DNA from: Flammeovirga sp. OC4
Lineage (GTDB): Bacteria > Bacteroidota > Bacteroidia > Cytophagales > Flammeovirgaceae
Assembly (NCBI RefSeq): GCF_000812565.1
Contig: NZ_JTAM01000001.1
Location: 332,893 to 396,892, forward strand
Direction of reading: 5' to 3'
Length of the DNA stretch: 64,000 bases
A program made the position numbers and the translations under genes. A model generated the notes under the pieces. It saw only the letters and a program-made list of their open reading frames with translations, did not search any database and was not told the origin of the DNA. This document shows positions 35,443 through 43,842 of the stretch, piece by piece (within the stretch, counting starts at the first letter, position 1; each line of letters begins with the position of its first letter).

Positions 35443-36615
35443 TTATTTATACCAAGACTCAATTTCAGCTTGTCTACCACTTTTCACCGCAATCTGATGC
35501 ATCAGATGAGCATATTTCTCTGATTTTTCACTCTGCTCAATTGTACTAAAATGTTTTTTCAACTTGTTCATTCCTGGGATATAGGTTGCATTAAGGTACT
35601 TCTGAATGATAGCATCATGTGGATGATACTGAAAGTTGGTATTCAAATAATCAAGATTATATCTATTTTCAAAATTATCAATAGCCAATGATAAATTATC
35701 CAATGCTTCTTCACTGTATTGAAAAACTACTCCTGTCAAATACATATTCTCTTTGATTCCCATTTTCTCAAAAAGTTGTATATCAGTGCCGCAACCAAAA
35801 TAGATTTGATAATCACTTTTAGACTCTTCAATGATATGACCTATGATAGCATTCTTAAACTCTGCCATATCCGAAAATTCATCCAATTCTTTAGTATACT
35901 TTTTAATCCCTAAATGCTGACATACTTTATCTCTATAGTTTTTATGATAACCCAATAACCATTCGTTGATAATCATTGCATTTTCCCCTACATTTTTCAC
36001 CAATTGTAATACATGTCTTGGCAATGTATCCATATCACCATGAGAAAAAACAATCGACTTCCCTCTCGTTGATACCAATACATTATGATTCCAAAGGTAG
36101 GCTTGGTTAGAATACACGTTATTTTCATAGATTTTCAAGGCCACTTCTTTTGCATCATCCCATTCTTGATCGATAATATACCTTGTCAAAAGCCCCTCAT
36201 AGGTTTCTATTCGGTTAGGATTAATAACGTATGCTTTTTTGAGGTAATTAAAGGACTTCTCTTTATCATCTGTATTGACGCTTTCCATCAAAAAGTACTC
36301 ATATTTCTGACCAATATAAGATTTTGATTTATTGATGATAGGCTGAAGTTTTTTGAAAGTTATTGCTCTATCGTTGTTCCATGATTGCTCATCGCTTCTT
36401 TGGTAAAATGCACGCATTGCTTTGTAATAATTGTACCAAGCAGCAGCATTTTGAGGGTCTGAAGATGTTTTCGCCTCCCAAAGTTTGGATTGTTGCTCAT
36501 AATATTCTCTTGTCTTTGTTTCCTTTGCAATACCAAGTATTTCTTGAGCTTCCTGAGCAAACGAAAGTGAGGAGATCAAAATGAAAGTGAAGAGTGCTAT
36601 AAAATTCTTTTTCAT
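35443..36615 (-). CDS. Secreted TPR-like protein with a DUF2723-C-like segment, first gene of the ECF operon
   Basis: The 390-residue protein has a signal peptide ending SSLSFAQ. The first ~190 residues look like TPR helices (AAAWYNYYKAMRAFYQRSDE, then SFNYLKKAYVINPNRIETYE). Next comes SIVFSHGDMDTLPRHVLQLV followed by AMIINEWLLGYHKNYRDK. The GDxDTxPxxxLQ pattern resembles the C-terminal region of Bacteroidota DUF2723 membrane proteins, where I recall GDNDTFPLWYLQ. Here it stands alone without the membrane part. It may be the periplasmic sensor or target of the downstream sigma factor. The operon order is this gene, sigma, membrane protein. Confidence 0.7.
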   Translation of the reverse strand: MKKNFIALFTFILISSLSFAQEAQEILGIAKETKTREYYEQQSKLWEAKTSSDPQNAAAWYNYYKAMRAFYQRSDEQSWNNDRAITFKKLQPIINKSKSYIGQKYEYFLMESVNTDDKEKSFNYLKKAYVINPNRIETYEGLLTRYIIDQEWDDAKEVALKIYENNVYSNQAYLWNHNVLVSTRGKSIVFSHGDMDTLPRHVLQLVKNVGENAMIINEWLLGYHKNYRDKVCQHLGIKKYTKELDEFSDMAEFKNAIIGHIIEESKSDYQIYFGCGTDIQLFEKMGIKENMYLTGVVFQYSEEALDNLSLAIDNFENRYNLDYLNTNFQYHPHDAIIQKYLNATYIPGMNKLKKHFSTIEQSEKSEKYAHLMHQIAVKSGRQAEIESWYK

Positions 36616-36686
36616 GTGTAAAAAATTAATGTTGATTTGTCTTAGTACACATGGGAAAATGAAAGGTTCAATTGTTATAGAAAAAT

Positions 36687-36721
36687 TATAAAAAAAACTG
36701 TAAAGTCTCCCTTACAGTTTT
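36687..36721 (-). terminator. Intrinsic terminator of the membrane protein gene
   Basis: On the minus strand, stem AAAACTGTAA / TTACAGTTTT followed by a run of T. It lies right after the stop codon of the 387-residue membrane protein. Confidence 0.8.
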
Positions 36722-36727
36722 AATTTG

Positions 36728-37891
36728 CTATTCTGTGACAACCAGCCAAGGAATATTAAAATACCCTTTCAGGTAATAAACATTGACTGTGTTTCCAGAT
36801 TCCATCTGTTCGTAAAATTCTTCCGAAACAGTGACAGTTTCTGGTTCTATTTGATCTCCCCATGGAGTCAACTCAAATTTATACGTTGTTGTTTTACCTG
36901 TATGGACGGTCTTTTGTATTATTTCAGCTTTATAATTGATCGCTTCACTCTCATCAAAATAACAATTCGTTGTAACGATGGCTCCTCCAGTATACATCAA
37001 AAAGAACAGTACAAGACCAAATAAAGCTCCAATATGCTTATTCTCTTTTAAATTAAATTCATTAGAAACTGCTAAACTAACACCTAATAATAGTAATGCT
37101 ATGACTACGAATGGCACCCAAAAATTACTATAATCATAGATATTAAAATCAAAATAGGCCCTCCCCATCAATGCTATTGATGGTCCTAAAATAGCATAAT
37201 AAATAGTCGGATAAGCACTCCCTTTTTGTTCATTAATTCTGATTAAACCTTTAAAGAAAGGAAGAATTGCAAATGCTATTAATGGGGTCAAAATTGAGAA
37301 AATAATACACAACTCGTACGGTTCTGAAACAAATAAGGTGTACACCGCAACTCCACCACCAAAAATATTAATTCCAGTAGCTACCTTCTTAGCCAAGCCT
37401 AGTTGTTCTTCTCTTTCTTCAACATTTCTTCCGAAGTCATCACTTGATAGAATCTCCTGTGTTTCAATTTCTTTGTTCAGCTCATCCAAATCTTTAAAAT
37501 TAGAATAAAGCCACTCAAATATTTCTTGTCGTTTTTCAAGAGATTTTCCGAAACGGATTTTCTTATACGTTTTATCTTTTGGCTCGATGTAAGTGTATTT
37601 GTCATCAGATCTAAATCCCAAAACTTCTGAAATGGGAATATCACGATTGGACAAAAAGGAACGTTTACCGATACTCGTATTCGTAATAATTAGTTTACTT
37701 TTAGCCGTATCAATAATTCCCACTGTCATTAAAATGATCATAGGTACTGAGACCACTCCCAAAAACAACATTGCATCTTCATCAGGATGTAATATTCCAT
37801 ACCCTAATACAAATAAAAAAACAATGTTCATTAAAGTGGCTGTAACATAGATAAAAATAGCCCACCCTTTTGCTATTCTATATTCTCTCAT
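36728..37891 (-). CDS. Membrane protein with PH-like cytoplasmic segment (unknown)
   Basis: The 387-residue protein has two membrane helices near the N-terminus. A polar stretch follows (about 65-165) containing LIITNTSIGKRSFLSNRDIP then ISEVLGFRSDDKYTYIEP, like a PH/bPH2-type beta domain. Four to five further helices follow, and a C-terminal soluble region carries FELTPWGDQIEPETVTVSEE. I do not recognise a named family. It stands alone between two terminators, so it is monocistronic. No function can be assigned. Confidence 0.7.
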   Translation of the reverse strand: MREYRIAKGWAIFIYVTATLMNIVFLFVLGYGILHPDEDAMLFLGVVSVPMIILMTVGIIDTAKSKLIITNTSIGKRSFLSNRDIPISEVLGFRSDDKYTYIEPKDKTYKKIRFGKSLEKRQEIFEWLYSNFKDLDELNKEIETQEILSSDDFGRNVEEREEQLGLAKKVATGINIFGGGVAVYTLFVSEPYELCIIFSILTPLIAFAILPFFKGLIRINEQKGSAYPTIYYAILGPSIALMGRAYFDFNIYDYSNFWVPFVVIALLLLGVSLAVSNEFNLKENKHIGALFGLVLFFLMYTGGAIVTTNCYFDESEAINYKAEIIQKTVHTGKTTTYKFELTPWGDQIEPETVTVSEEFYEQMESGNTVNVYYLKGYFNIPWLVVTE

Positions 37892-37952
37892 AGTAATAAA
37901 TGCTTTAAGTTTAGTTTGCGATAAAAGAAGTTCAAAAATAGTAGAAATTAGT

Positions 37953-37991
37953 AAAAAAACATCCCATCAAAGACATAATCTGTGATGGGAT
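37953..37991 (-). terminator. Intrinsic terminator of the thioesterase operon
   Basis: On the minus strand, perfect stem ATCCCATCA / TGATGGGAT with a 13-nt loop, then seven T. It lies a few nucleotides after the thioesterase stop codon. Confidence 0.85.
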
Positions 37992-37996
37992 ATTCA

Positions 37997-38749
37997 TTAT
38001 TTCCAAACCGAATGAATAATACACGCCGGTTTATTTGCTTTCATTATTGCTGAAATCACCTTGATGTCTCCATCATCGGTCACTTCATGTACGATTTTTA
38101 CTTTCTCACTCAAAACAACTTCAGCGATGTAATTAATTTCTACCGCTTTCAGTATTTTCTTTTGAGTGATATCAGTCGTCAGACTATCCAACATCCATTC
38201 GAAATAACGGATATTATTGACATGGTTCACCGGATCCAAATCACTGTAAGATGCTTCTCTTTCTGAGGAGAAATCAACTTTTTCCACTCCTTTCAATTTC
38301 TTTGGAGGGCCGGAAGTCGTTAGATCACCTCTAACATGCACACAATCCTCAAATTCATGAATGGTCGTCGGGCGTCTTTTTTTCAAGTCCAACCCAAACC
38401 AGTTTGAAGAACCTTGAATCATCAATTTCCCTTCTTTGTCAAGAATTTTAAAATTCCTTTGTGAGGAAAATTTTTGAATGTCAAAAACCCAAGTTTCTAT
38501 ATTCAGTTGATCAGTCCATTTGGGCCAATGAAAAACTTCATATTTATAAGTTCCCAGTACCCAAGCTTTACCGACTTTCATCATCTCCCTTAATCCAAAT
38601 TGCTTAGCGTTGGAATGATTACCGGCAGCTTCTTGGAAAAGCTCTGAAATAGCTGTAGGCTTTAGGGTATAATTAGGGCCGATTTGGTACGATTTCACAA
38701 CCTGTTCTTCGTACCAAATCCCCTCAATTTCTTTATTCATCTTTATCAA
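37997..38749 (-). CDS. Acyl-ACP thioesterase (double hotdog fold)
   Basis: This cytoplasmic enzyme releases fatty acids from acyl carrier protein. The 250 residues fit the acyl-ACP thioesterase family: an N-terminal hotdog with LFQEAAGNHSNAKQFGLREM and the substrate-gating segment, then a second hotdog with YSDLDPVNHVNNIRYFEWML. The DxxxHVNNxxY motif holds the catalytic residues. It overlaps the upstream mutarotase-like gene by 17 bp and shares its terminator, so the pair is co-translated. The pairing of lipid and sugar enzymes has no obvious logic. Confidence 0.88.
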   Translation of the reverse strand: MIKMNKEIEGIWYEEQVVKSYQIGPNYTLKPTAISELFQEAAGNHSNAKQFGLREMMKVGKAWVLGTYKYEVFHWPKWTDQLNIETWVFDIQKFSSQRNFKILDKEGKLMIQGSSNWFGLDLKKRRPTTIHEFEDCVHVRGDLTTSGPPKKLKGVEKVDFSSEREASYSDLDPVNHVNNIRYFEWMLDSLTTDITQKKILKAVEINYIAEVVLSEKVKIVHEVTDDGDIKVISAIMKANKPACIIHSVWK

Positions 38750-39632
38750 TGATTTCTACAGAGAAGGTACAACTGAATGTCTCTTCTTTTGGAAGTTTTT
38801 GATTCGCATACTTCTCTTTGAAGTTATGATTTTCATCTCTTAAATCTGCAACCCCATACCATGGTTCAATACACACAAAGTTGGCTCTTTTACCTACTGG
38901 AGTCCAAATACCCAATAAAGGCCAATCTTTAAAGGCTACTCTTAACTTTCTTGAATCATCATGACGACAAACAATATCTAATGATTCCGATTTAAAGTGA
39001 TCAAAAATGATGGCATCATCTTTAAAAGTATCAAATTTTAAGTCTAAAGATTGTGCACCATTCAATGCATCTTCCTGAATGGCACCACTTCTCAAGCCAT
39101 TGTCCAATAATAAACGTTGGAATTTTTCTTTTTCTGAAAACTCGATCGTATAATCTTCAAAAGAAGTATTCTTAATAAAATCGGTATTAAAGCCAGGGTG
39201 TGCACCCACTGAAAAATAGATTTCTTCTGTATCTAAATTATCTACTTGGTAGGTGATGGAAAGCTTATTTCTTTTGATCTCATAGATAGTTCTGAATACA
39301 AACTTATAAGGAAACTTTGTCATGGTGTCATGATCAAAACGCAATTCAAAAATGCAGCTTAATTCATCTTGCGTGACCACTTTGTGCTCCATATCTCTTG
39401 CAAATCCATGTTGAGGAAGTTTGTATTTCACATCGTCCACCTCATAGAATCCATCTTCTACTTGCCCAACAATTGGGAATAAAACTGGTGCATGCCTTCC
39501 CCATACCTCTTTGTCTGCTTGCCATAGGTATTCATGCTGGTGTTGTTTATGATAAATGGAATGTAATTCCGCTCCGTTCTTTGATATTTGTACTTGTAGT
39601 ATAGCATTTTCTAAAGTGACGATCTTGCTCAT
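38733..39632 (-). CDS. Aldose 1-epimerase (galactose mutarotase)-like protein
   Basis: The 299-residue protein of the galactose mutarotase-like fold interconverts alpha and beta sugars or hexose-6-phosphates. Landmarks are the early RPxH-like segment HAPVLFPIVGQ, the central SVGAHPGFNTDF containing the catalytic His, and the C-terminal IEPWYGVAD with the general-base Glu. The HPG form resembles the YeaD/LacX subfamily. The ATG at MSKIVTLENAI is chosen over an upstream ATG giving a basic 14-residue extension. It is the first gene of a two-gene operon. Confidence 0.87.
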   Translation of the reverse strand: MSKIVTLENAILQVQISKNGAELHSIYHKQHQHEYLWQADKEVWGRHAPVLFPIVGQVEDGFYEVDDVKYKLPQHGFARDMEHKVVTQDELSCIFELRFDHDTMTKFPYKFVFRTIYEIKRNKLSITYQVDNLDTEEIYFSVGAHPGFNTDFIKNTSFEDYTIEFSEKEKFQRLLLDNGLRSGAIQEDALNGAQSLDLKFDTFKDDAIIFDHFKSESLDIVCRHDDSRKLRVAFKDWPLLGIWTPVGKRANFVCIEPWYGVADLRDENHNFKEKYANQKLPKEETFSCTFSVEIIDKDE

Positions 39633-39823
39633 ATGTATTTCTATTTTGATGGGTATTTTAATAAAAAAATTCAAGCATTTAGTTGCAATGCTGAAGCAAA
39701 ATAATAAAAATTATAGGAAGAAAAAGTGATCATTACTGATTTTATAAATCTTAGTTTTTAGATACAATTTTTGATTATTCAGAATCAATATTTTAAAGAA
39801 TTTCACTTCTTAATATTCATATT

Positions 39824-40060
39824 TTGTAAACTAAGTTTTCTTAAACTTTCAGTCAATCTTTCAACAAGTATTTATAGCATCTACTCTCAAACTTCCTTCT
39901 TCTTCATTTTTGACTTAACACAAAAACGAAGCAACGAAATCAGGGCTTTGAACGTAAAAGCTAAATTCCCTTGCATTCGCCTCAAGTAGGAATCAATTCG
40001 GATTCACAATTAATGGCAACAAAAGTAGATCCACTGACAATGACATCAATCTTGGAGTTT
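39824..40060 (+). repeat. Dispersed element, copy C (degraded)
   Basis: The left end TTGTAAACTAAGTTTTC matches the family end, and similarity continues through CTTCCTTCTTCTTCATTTTT (family hairpin 39902-39931) to GTAAAAGCTAAATTCC. It is clear only to about 39990. The right half has diverged or been deleted, and the right border is uncertain. It fills part of the 583-base gap from 39633 to 40215. The remainder (39633-39823, 40061-40215) shows nothing I can name. Confidence 0.65.
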
Positions 40061-40215
40061 TTCTCAGAAAACAATTAAATAGAAAATTACTTTTTCAATC
40101 TTAACACTATAAAACCAGGTCTCAGACTTTTAAAACAATAAAAATTAATAAAGACAACTTCCCGAAATTTATTGCGTTGTATAGAATAAAATTATTAATC
40201 AAAACCTTCAGAAAG

Positions 40216-40602
40216 ATGACCATTAGTTTGCTACAATACATTTCTGATGTGAAAAATGAAATACAATTTTGGGAAAATGAAATTAATTTCTACCTCAATG
40301 AGATCAAGTTATTGCACATTAGATTAGACAGTTTATTGGAAAGAGATATCAATGACTATCAAGAAAATAAACTAAGAAACTTTAAAACTTTAAATTCAAA
40401 TCTTAATTCAAATGCTCTAGAAATCATTCAAGAAATAGAGGAGTTTGATAATTCATTAATCGGGAAAGACAACGATAAAGAAATGAATGAGGAAACATTT
40501 GAAAAGTACCATTATTTCAAAGAAAAGTTAGACAATCTTACCAACGATTACATGGAATTTAAGGATGAGCTATTAAGGTTTACAATATCAACTTTTGCCT
40601 AA
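40216..40602 (+). CDS. Small coiled-coil protein (unknown)
   Basis: The 128-residue, highly charged, almost entirely helical protein shows heptad-like runs (SDVKNEIQFWENEINFYLNE and LQYISDV...). There is no signal peptide or membrane segment. A TTG at 40177 would extend it by 13 basic residues, but the ATG is preferred. I do not recognise the family. It is monocistronic and sits next to repeat copy C. Confidence 0.65.
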   Translation: MTISLLQYISDVKNEIQFWENEINFYLNEIKLLHIRLDSLLERDINDYQENKLRNFKTLNSNLNSNALEIIQEIEEFDNSLIGKDNDKEMNEETFEKYHYFKEKLDNLTNDYMEFKDELLRFTISTFA

Positions 40603-40664
40603 AAGATCCTTAGGTTATTTATTATTTAAAGATACAATTTCATCTTACTATTATTTAAGGGGAT

Positions 40665-40703
40665 GAAAAAAGGGCTTCTGAAATTACGTTATCAGAAGCC
40701 CTT
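40665..40703 (-). terminator. Intrinsic terminator of the S41 peptidase gene
   Basis: On the minus strand, perfect stem AAGGGCTTCTGA / TCAGAAGCCCTT with a 10-nt loop, then TTTT. It lies right after the peptidase stop codon. Confidence 0.85.
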
Positions 40704-40720
40704 CCTTTATATATTGAGTT

Positions 40721-42088
40721 CTATTTCTTAAACTCCATTATGGTATTGAATTGCTCTTCTTTAGGTTCTGCTATCTTAAATGCCTTATTCTTATATTCCA
40801 AACTAGTTGCATTCATTCTAGCACTACTAATAGGCTGTTGATCGTAAGCTCCATTCTGGATTTTATAAAGAGCTTGATGCAACATTGGTTCGTTGATGTC
40901 TCCCCAATCGTACATCATATTATCTTCCACTGCAAAATCTACTGGAATACCATCAAAATAATTCCCTTCTCCATTTGCATTCAAAATTCTTAAAGAAATA
41001 ATAGAGTATATATAAGCATCATTTTGTTCATTGGTAAATGCATAACTACCTACTGGCTTACCATAAGTGTTTTGTCCTAGTAATTGCACATCCATATAAG
41101 GCTTTAAACTATTGATCACCAACTCTGAAGATGATGCCGTTCCTCCTTCTCCAAAAATAAAGATTCTGCTCAAGTTTAAGTTAGATTCCAATAGCTCCAC
41201 TTCCTGACTCAAATTACTGTCTTCTTGAAGTGAATTATGCTGGTATTTAAAAAGCTCTTTTCCATTCGCTGAACTTGGAAGCACAAATCCTGCAATTTGC
41301 CCTGCAATATTTACTCTACCACCACCATTATATCTAAGATCGAGAATCAATTCAGAAACTCCAGCACTTTTAAATTCAGCAAATGCATTAGCTAAAGCTT
41401 CCTCAGCAGTTTCAATAAAAGACTTAAACACCAAGTGTCCTACTTTTTTGCCGTTTGGTAATTCGATGACTTCTGAAAGTAAAACAGGCTTCACAATAAG
41501 CTCTTCTTTAGCAATTGTAATAGTAGTATCTCTTTCCGAACTTACTTGCACTTTTTGCCCGTTGATGTATTTCGTTACCGAAGGGATTGTAATCTGAAAA
41601 GTGTTTTCCACGCCTTTCAAGTTTTCACCCAATAAATTGCTAATTTCCTCTGAAGTGATATCACCTACAGTTTGGCCATTGATTTTATTGATACGAGTGC
41701 CTCTTGTCAAACCTGCTTCAAAAGCATTCGAGCCTGGATAAGAAAAACGGATGAATAAATCATCTGAAGTAGCATAATACAGATATATACCATGTACTCC
41801 TTCATTTCCATCTGTCAGTTGACCTGAACTGTAATAGGCTTCATATTCTGCTCTATCTTGTATCAAGCTCCACTTATCTTGTGGGTTTCTCAAAGCCACA
41901 AGCATCTCATCTTGAGAGCTATAATTCTCAATATCGATTGTTGGAAGTTCATCATTCCATAAATACCACTCCTTCATTAAGCCCTCAAGAAAAGCCATAT
42001 CCGAGATTGGGGTAGAGCCAACAGGATCAGATGTTTTCTCACACCCAAAGAGAGCAATAATAATTGATAGCAGGATTGTTTTTTTCAT
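40721..42088 (-). CDS. S41-family C-terminal processing peptidase, predicted lipoprotein
   Basis: This is a periplasmic or outer-membrane-attached serine protease. From the ATG at 42088 there are 455 residues with a lipobox (ALFGC, Cys16). A PDZ-like domain (about 100-185) has RGTRINKINGQTVGDIT. The tail-specific protease core contains DLRYNGGG, FGEGGTASSSELV (nucleophile Ser in the SS pair) and GQNTYGKPVG (general-base Lys). It is the CtpA type with an N-terminal extension. An upstream ATG gives a less clear signal sequence. Likely roles are processing or degradation of envelope proteins. It is monocistronic. Confidence 0.88.
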   Translation of the reverse strand: MKKTILLSIIIALFGCEKTSDPVGSTPISDMAFLEGLMKEWYLWNDELPTIDIENYSSQDEMLVALRNPQDKWSLIQDRAEYEAYYSSGQLTDGNEGVHGIYLYYATSDDLFIRFSYPGSNAFEAGLTRGTRINKINGQTVGDITSEEISNLLGENLKGVENTFQITIPSVTKYINGQKVQVSSERDTTITIAKEELIVKPVLLSEVIELPNGKKVGHLVFKSFIETAEEALANAFAEFKSAGVSELILDLRYNGGGRVNIAGQIAGFVLPSSANGKELFKYQHNSLQEDSNLSQEVELLESNLNLSRIFIFGEGGTASSSELVINSLKPYMDVQLLGQNTYGKPVGSYAFTNEQNDAYIYSIISLRILNANGEGNYFDGIPVDFAVEDNMMYDWGDINEPMLHQALYKIQNGAYDQQPISSARMNATSLEYKNKAFKIAEPKEEQFNTIMEFKK

Positions 42089-42302
42089 TAAATTGGTCAA
42101 CATATTCTGTTAATGTTTGTGTGTTTATACAAAAAATAGATGTTTTCTAACTTTTCTATTAATTTTTATAACATAGAAGTAATAAAGTTGTTACCTTAGC
42201 ATCGAGAAAAAATTATTCTCTTTTAATTGATAACGGTTATGGGTGTAAAGTTACACTAATTAACCTAATTTTTGATAAAATTTTAACATAATTACGACCT
42301 AG

Positions 42303-42821
42303 ATGGCAAAAGACTCGCACAGAACAAACCACCAAATCAGAGTCAAAGAAGTACGATTAGTGGGTGACAATGTAGAAAATGGAGTATACTCAAGAGACGA
42401 GGCATTCCGTAAAGCAGAAAGCTTAGGATTAGACTTAGTAGAGATCTCTCCGAACGCGAAACCCCCAGTTTGTAAAATCATAGATTACTCGAAGTTCAAA
42501 TACGAACAAAAGAAGCGTGAAAAAGAATTAAAAGCTAAAGCTTCCAAAACGGTCGTAAAAGAAATTCGTTTTGGTCCTAACACCGACAAACACGATTTAG
42601 ACTTCAAAACAAAGCACGCCATCAAATTCCTTGGTGAAGGGAATAAGGTGAAGGCTTATGTTCACTTCCATGGCCGTACTATTATCTATAAAGATAGAGG
42701 AAAGCAACTATTGAAAGACTTTGCAGAGAACATCAAAGAACATGGTAAAGTAGAAGGCGGAATGCGTGTAGAAGGAAGAAGAATGATCATGTTCATCTCT
42801 CCAAATGTCCCTAAAAAGTAA
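42303..42821 (+). CDS. infC: Translation initiation factor IF-3
   Basis: IF-3 binds the 30S subunit and controls fidelity of start-codon choice. The 172 residues include the N-terminal HRTNHQIRVKEVRLVGDNVE, the linker and the C-terminal domain with KEIRFGPNTDKHDLDFK and RMIMFISPN. In many bacteria infC begins with a rare start codon for autoregulation. Here the visible start is ATG (AGATGGCAAAAGAC), so that mechanism is not evident. It is followed by a strong terminator before rpmI. Confidence 0.96.
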   Translation: MAKDSHRTNHQIRVKEVRLVGDNVENGVYSRDEAFRKAESLGLDLVEISPNAKPPVCKIIDYSKFKYEQKKREKELKAKASKTVVKEIRFGPNTDKHDLDFKTKHAIKFLGEGNKVKAYVHFHGRTIIYKDRGKQLLKDFAENIKEHGKVEGGMRVEGRRMIMFISPNVPKK

Positions 42822-42867
42822 ATATAAGTTATTGAAGCATTGAACTTACAATAATTATTTATACATT

Positions 42868-42902
42868 TGCATGCTTGAATTTATTCAGGCATGCATTTTT
42901 TT
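42868..42902 (+). terminator. Terminator/attenuator between infC and rpmI
   Basis: Stem TGCATGCTTGAAT / ATTCAGGCATGCA (one wobble pair) with a 2-nt loop, then TTTTTTT. It lies about 45 nt after the infC stop. rpmI therefore needs read-through or its own promoter in the next 118 nt. Confidence 0.85.
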
Positions 42903-42982
42903 ATGATTTTTCATAGAAAATGCAACTGAGATACCGAGGCGATTGGCTGCCGTAGGTAATCAGGTAATTAAATAAATGTTTC

Positions 42983-43017
42983 ACCTTTAGGGTTCAGGCT
43001 CTAAATAACTGAAAGGT
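42983..43017 (+). promoter_or_regulatory. Leader hairpin overlapping the rpmI translation start region
   Basis: CTGAAAGGT (43009-43017), just upstream of the rpmI ATG, can pair with TTCAG (42993-42997) and ACCT (42983-42986), with a 6-nt bulge on the 5' side. Such a fold would occlude the ribosome entry site. Autogenous control of rpmI-rplT by L20 through leader structures is known in other bacteria. L20 binding here is inferred by analogy only. Confidence 0.45.
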
Positions 43018-43020
43018 AAA

Positions 43021-43215
43021 ATGCCAAAGGTTAAAACAAAATCTGGAGCGAAAAAACGTTTCAAGTTGTCAGGTACTGGCAAAATCAGAAGAAAGCACGC
43101 TTACAAGTCTCACATCTTAACGAAAAAGACTACTAAGCAAAAGCGTAACCTAACTTTAATGGGTGAGGTAGACAAGGCTGATACAGTAAACGTGAAGAAA
43201 ATGCTTTGGTTATAA
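43021..43215 (+). CDS. rpmI: 50S ribosomal protein L35
   Basis: The 64-residue basic protein matches L35: [20 protein letters not shown], then [17 protein letters not shown]. It is incorporated into the large subunit. It lies between infC and rplT, the conserved order for this ribosomal block, and is followed by rplT after 66 nt, so they are probably co-transcribed. Confidence 0.97.
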   Translation: MPKVKTKSGAKKRFKLSGTGKIRRKHAYKSHILTKKTTKQKRNLTLMGEVDKADTVNVKKMLWL

Positions 43216-43281
43216 TACCAAGCAGTCACATTTATCAAATCAACCAAATTGTATTACAAAACTTATTAAAATTAGAAAAAA

Positions 43282-43629
43282 ATGCCTAGATCGGTCAACC
43301 ACGTCGCGTCTCGCGCTAGAAGAAAGAACATCTTAAAATTCTCAAAAGGATATTATGGTGCTCGTAAAAACGTTTGGACAGTAGCAAAAAATGCCGTTGA
43401 AAAAGGATGGAGCTACGCTTACGTTGGTCGTAAACAAAAGAAAAGAAACTTCCGTGCTCTATGGATCCAGCGTATCAACGCTGCGACTCGTATGTACGGT
43501 GATATGTCTTACTCTGTATTCATGGGTAAAGTGAACAAGTCAGGTGTTGAATTGAACCGTAAAGTTCTTGCAGACCTTGCTATGAACCACCCTGAAGCAT
43601 TCAAAGCAGTAATCGAGAAAGTAAAATAA
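43282..43629 (+). CDS. rplT: 50S ribosomal protein L20
   Basis: The 115-residue basic protein matches L20: [20 protein letters not shown], then [20 protein letters not shown]. It organises 23S rRNA early in assembly. In other bacteria it represses its own operon by binding leader RNA, which fits the hairpin upstream of rpmI here. A strong terminator follows. Confidence 0.97.
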   Translation: MPRSVNHVASRARRKNILKFSKGYYGARKNVWTVAKNAVEKGWSYAYVGRKQKKRNFRALWIQRINAATRMYGDMSYSVFMGKVNKSGVELNRKVLADLAMNHPEAFKAVIEKVK

Positions 43630-43651
43630 TTTACTTCTTGTAAGACTAAAG

Positions 43652-43688
43652 AAGACCTATAGCCGTCAGTGTTATAGGTCTTTTTTTT
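43652..43688 (+). terminator. Intrinsic terminator of rpmI-rplT
   Basis: Perfect stem AAGACCTATA / TATAGGTCTT with an 11-nt loop, followed by TTTTTTTTATATT. Confidence 0.88.
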
Positions 43689-43842
43689 ATATTGTAATTA
43701 AGTTTTTGAGGTGAAGCTCTAAAGGGTTCACTTTCAATGAAAAGAATATTTTTTCAACAACCAAGATTATTAAACTTCAGAAATGTAAAATGTATACTAT
43801 GCCTACTTTTCTGAATCTTTATAAAATTACCTCCAAAATAAT

